Positions 47,603-64,000 of a DNA stretch of 64,000 bases are shown in pieces; the first letter of the stretch is position 1, and each line of letters opens with the position of its first letter. The notes under the pieces are model-generated. The model saw only the letters and a program-made list of their open reading frames with translations. It was not told the origin of the DNA and searched no databases. A program made the translations under genes and the position numbers. Source of the DNA: Amorphochlora amoebiformis (Eukaryota; Cercozoa; Chlorarachniophyceae); assembly GCA_054601695.1 (NCBI GenBank), contig BAAHQB010000138.1, positions 1 through 64,000 of the forward strand, written 5' to 3'.

Positions 47603-48687
47603 ATGGGCCGAAATTTTAACCTTAGCGCTCTAGGCTCATTTCTGGAGGAATTACCGTATCGGCCGAAAACACAAAAACTATTGCGCGTGGCTGGGTAAGA
47701 GACGGACCCCTGGCATACGGATAATGGGTGCTGCAGGGTATATCCTTCACGTTTTGGTACACTGGGGACCGTTGCTGACATACGATTGGTTCCTATAGAT
47801 CGAGAACAAATGGCCTTCGAGCAGCATCAACAAAAAGTGACCTTTTCTCCCCAAAAAAGCCCGGTGAGAACCCAAAGAACCTTGGCAAAGTCGGTCTGTT
47901 CTGATGCTGCTGATGATTTTTTGATAGGTAACACAGAGAAAAGCGCGGAAAGGTTGGTCTGGAGACTCAAGATATCTGTCAAACCGTATTCTGAGTCTGT
48001 TGTGTGACTCAGCGTTACGGATGAGGAGTTATATTTGCAGAAGAAAGAGGAGGAATTGCGAAAACGGGTTTCTGCCACCTCAAGATCTACTCACACTCCA
48101 ACTCTAACCTACAACCACCAACAGGAGAAGGAGATCGAGGCCTACGAGCGTCGTGTCGAGGCGATGCGCTCTCGTACTGTAACTCAGTACTCCTACTCGT
48201 GCAACACTGATTTTCAGATCTCTAGCCAGAACGACAACTTCACGGAACACTATCAGAGCGCGACCCATTTTCCAGGACCGATGGTCGAAGATGATAGAAA
48301 GAAGCAGGTCTTCACTCCGCAGCAGTCACTGGTGTGCATTCGCGAGGACGTAAGAGAAATGAATCCCCACACATGTTGGCAAGTAAGTCTAATTCCTGTT
48401 CTATTTTCGTGATTCAGCAACGGGGAGATGATGAAGCTGGGAATGACGGAGAAGGCGAAGCACGCGTCTCGTCAATCTATAGGGACCTCGCTGATATGCA
48501 AGGTCGGGAACGGGGGCTGTCTGCCCATACCCGGGGAAGCAATGACACCCTGAAGACTCCTCCAATGACTGGTACAGCAATGCCGGGCCAGCCTGGCTTC
48601 AAGTTACCGTCCACAACGAAGTTTACGGTGAACAACCCCGTGAAAACAGAGGAGAAAGGAAGATTGGAAGTCAGCAGTCAAGCTTAA
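47603..48687 (+). CDS. unrecognised coiled-coil protein with very short introns
   Basis: Four exons: 47603-47694, 47737-47952, 48013-48382, 48418-48687; 315 aa. Introns are 42, 60 and 35 nt, all GT-AG and in phase. The 60-nt intron removes an in-frame TGA (48005-48007) lying between two frames that would otherwise be continuous. Features: FNLSALGSFLEELPYRPKTQKLLRVAG at the N-terminus is split by the first intron; then FSPQKSPVRTQRT, a charged helix (LYLQKKEEELRKRV), EKEIEAYERRVEAMRSR, and a Pro/Thr-rich C-terminus. The start ATG follows an in-frame stop at 47561. No known domain identified. Confidence 0.7.
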
Positions 48688-51465
<2,778 letters not shown>

Positions 51466-51850
51466 TCCGTAAGAGGAATAGTTCAATCTTATAATAATCC
51501 GTAAGAGGAATAGTTCAATCTTATAATAATCCGTAAGAGGAATAGTTCAATCTTATAATAATCCGTAAGAGGAATAGTTCAATCTTATAATAATCCGTAA
51601 TAATCCGTAAGAGGAATAGTTCAATCGGATAATAATCCGTAAGAGGAATAGTTCAATCTTATAATAATCCGTAAGAGGAATAGTTCAATCGGATAATAAT
51701 CCGTAAGAGGAATAGTTCAATCTTATAATAATCCCTAAGAGGAATAATCCAATCGGATAATAATCCGTAAGAGGAATAATTCAATCTTATAATAATCCGT
51801 AAGAGGAATAATTCAATCTTATAATAATCCGTAAGAGGAATAATTCAATT
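51466..51850. repeat. tandem repeat of a roughly 31-32-bp unit
   Basis: About twelve units built from CCGTAAGAGGAATAGTTCAA followed by TCTTATAATAAT or TCGGATAATAAT. The two variants alternate irregularly. It lies directly beyond the 3' end of the minus-strand gene ending at 51878. Confidence 0.9.
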
Positions 51851-51877
51851 CGGTCTCAACCAAATCATGGATAGCCA

Positions 51878-56532
<4,655 letters not shown>

Positions 56533-56754
56533 CACGCTGTGCTTTGAAGTGAGTGAGTTGCCTGGATGTTTAGGGTTACAGTTAGGTTCATAAGATAGGG
56601 GCAAAGAAATACGGAGAGAATGACGGTGGAAGGAGAGAATGCGGAAGATATTGGGAAGAATAGAGATAGAGACGGATGGGAAGAGAAGGAGATATAGAGA
56701 GGATCGAGACAGAGGGAGGGAGGATGAGATTGAGGGCTGGAATTAACAGCGTAC

Positions 56755-59707
<2,953 letters not shown>

Positions 59708-60044
59708 CCCTAACCCTAACCCTAACCCAACCCTAATCCTAAGCCTAATCCTAACCCTATCCTAACCCTAACCTAACCCTCTCCTAACCCTAAACCTAAC
59801 GCTAACTCTTATCGCTGACTCTAAGGTAACCCTAACCCTAACCTTAACCCCAACGCTAACCCTAACCCTAACCCTAACCCTAACCCTAACCCTAACCCTA
59901 ACTCTAACCCTAACCCTAGCCCTAATCCTAATCCTAACCTATCCTAACCCTGGACCTCCTTACGCTAATCCTAACTGACCCTGACCTAACCCTAACCCTA
60001 ACTATATTCTTAATTCTAACCTTAGCTCTGCACACATAACACAT

Positions 60045-60108
60045 CTAGAGAGAGGGAGAGATAGATAGAGAGATAGAGATTGAGGTAGAGATAGATAAGG
60101 AGGAGATA

Positions 60109-60154
<46 letters not shown>

Positions 60155-60193
60155 GGTGAAGAGCAGAAGGAGACAGCGTGATAAAGCGAGATA

Positions 60194-60232
<39 letters not shown>

Positions 60233-60590
60233 AAGTGAGAGAGAACAAGAGAGAGAGAGAGAGAGAGCAAAGGAGAGAGTATACAAGAGAGAGAGAGAGC
60301 AAGAGAGAGAGAGAGAGAGAGAGCAAAGGAGAGAGAAAACAAGAGAGAGAGAGCAAAAGAGAGAGTGAGAGCAAAGGAGAGAAGACAAGAGAGAGAGAGA
60401 GCAAGAGAGAGAGAGAGCAAAGGAGAGAGTATACAAGAGAGAGAGAGAGCAAGAGAGAGCAAAGGAGAGAGTATACAAGAGAGAGAGAGAGCAAGAGAGA
60501 GAGAAAGCAAAACGAGAGAAAGAACAAGAGAGAGAGAGAGAAAGAGCGCAAAAAGAGAGAAAGAACGAGAGAAAAAGCGAGTGGGTATGG
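60045..60590 (+). repeat. polypurine (GA) tract
   Basis: GAGAGA with AGCAAAGGAGAGAG and GTATACAAGAGAG higher-order units. Arg/Glu-rich and Ser/Leu-rich frames here are repeat translation. Confidence 0.9.
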
Positions 60591-60677
60591 ATGCGGGACC
60601 CTCTATATATCAACGGCTTAACGCTGGAACATGCCTTCGTCTTTCCGAAAAATTAAGATTTTTTTTCTTTTTCTTAG

Positions 60678-64000
<3,323 letters not shown>

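Noticed and set aside
48005-48007. Recoded TGA (selenocysteine or alternative code)
   Set aside because: A 60-nt in-phase GT-AG intron (47953-48012) removes it, no SECIS-like element was seen, and other genes here use TGA as a stop.

Overview
The window is nuclear DNA of an intron-rich microbial eukaryote. All recoverable genes are split by GT-AG introns, telomere-type TTAGGG/CCCTAA arrays are present, and introns are dominated by (TA)n tracts with smaller TG, CT/GA and ATT tracts. (TA)n has no stop codon in any of the six frames, so the long Tyr-Ile open frames seen everywhere are repeat artefacts. Three neighbouring genes start with a signal-peptide-like hydrophobic segment, two of them followed by an S/T/R-rich stretch. 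That would suit a protist with a complex plastid, but this is inference and I cannot name the species.

Layout: 0.4-3.0 kb holds a PIF/Harbinger-type transposase (-) and a divergent unknown ORF (+). From 5.0 to 36.7 kb on + lies one gene of about 42 small exons. I joined these by hand with every phase consistent, giving about 979 aa. It is a SPINDLY (GT41) protein: TPR repeats, then the SPY-type glycosyltransferase domain, then a basic tail. Its introns hold an internally deleted Ty1/copia element (17.16-19.82 kb, -) plus a truncated relative, a 1.9-kb minisatellite, polypyrimidine and polypurine tracts and a short telomeric array. From 37.3 to 43.3 kb (-) is a protein kinase, head-to-head (94 bp apart) with a family-16-type methyltransferase (43.3-45.3 kb, +). 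At 46.5-48.7 kb are two unknown genes, also head-to-head. At 51.9-56.5 kb (-) is a small basic protein with an N-terminal membrane segment. From 56.8 kb (+) a membrane-protein gene runs toward the right edge; its later introns are largely telomeric-repeat arrays, including an inverted (fusion-like) junction at 62036/62037.

The most unusual signal is that most exons bordered by a TA tract are accompanied by truncated copies of their own nearest edge, placed further into the intron and separated by fresh TA tracts. Upstream copies carry the acceptor plus the exon 5' end; downstream copies carry the exon 3' end plus the donor. The same rule holds in at least four genes on both strands. It is either a TA-driven duplication process acting at exon borders or a systematic assembly artefact; raw reads would decide.
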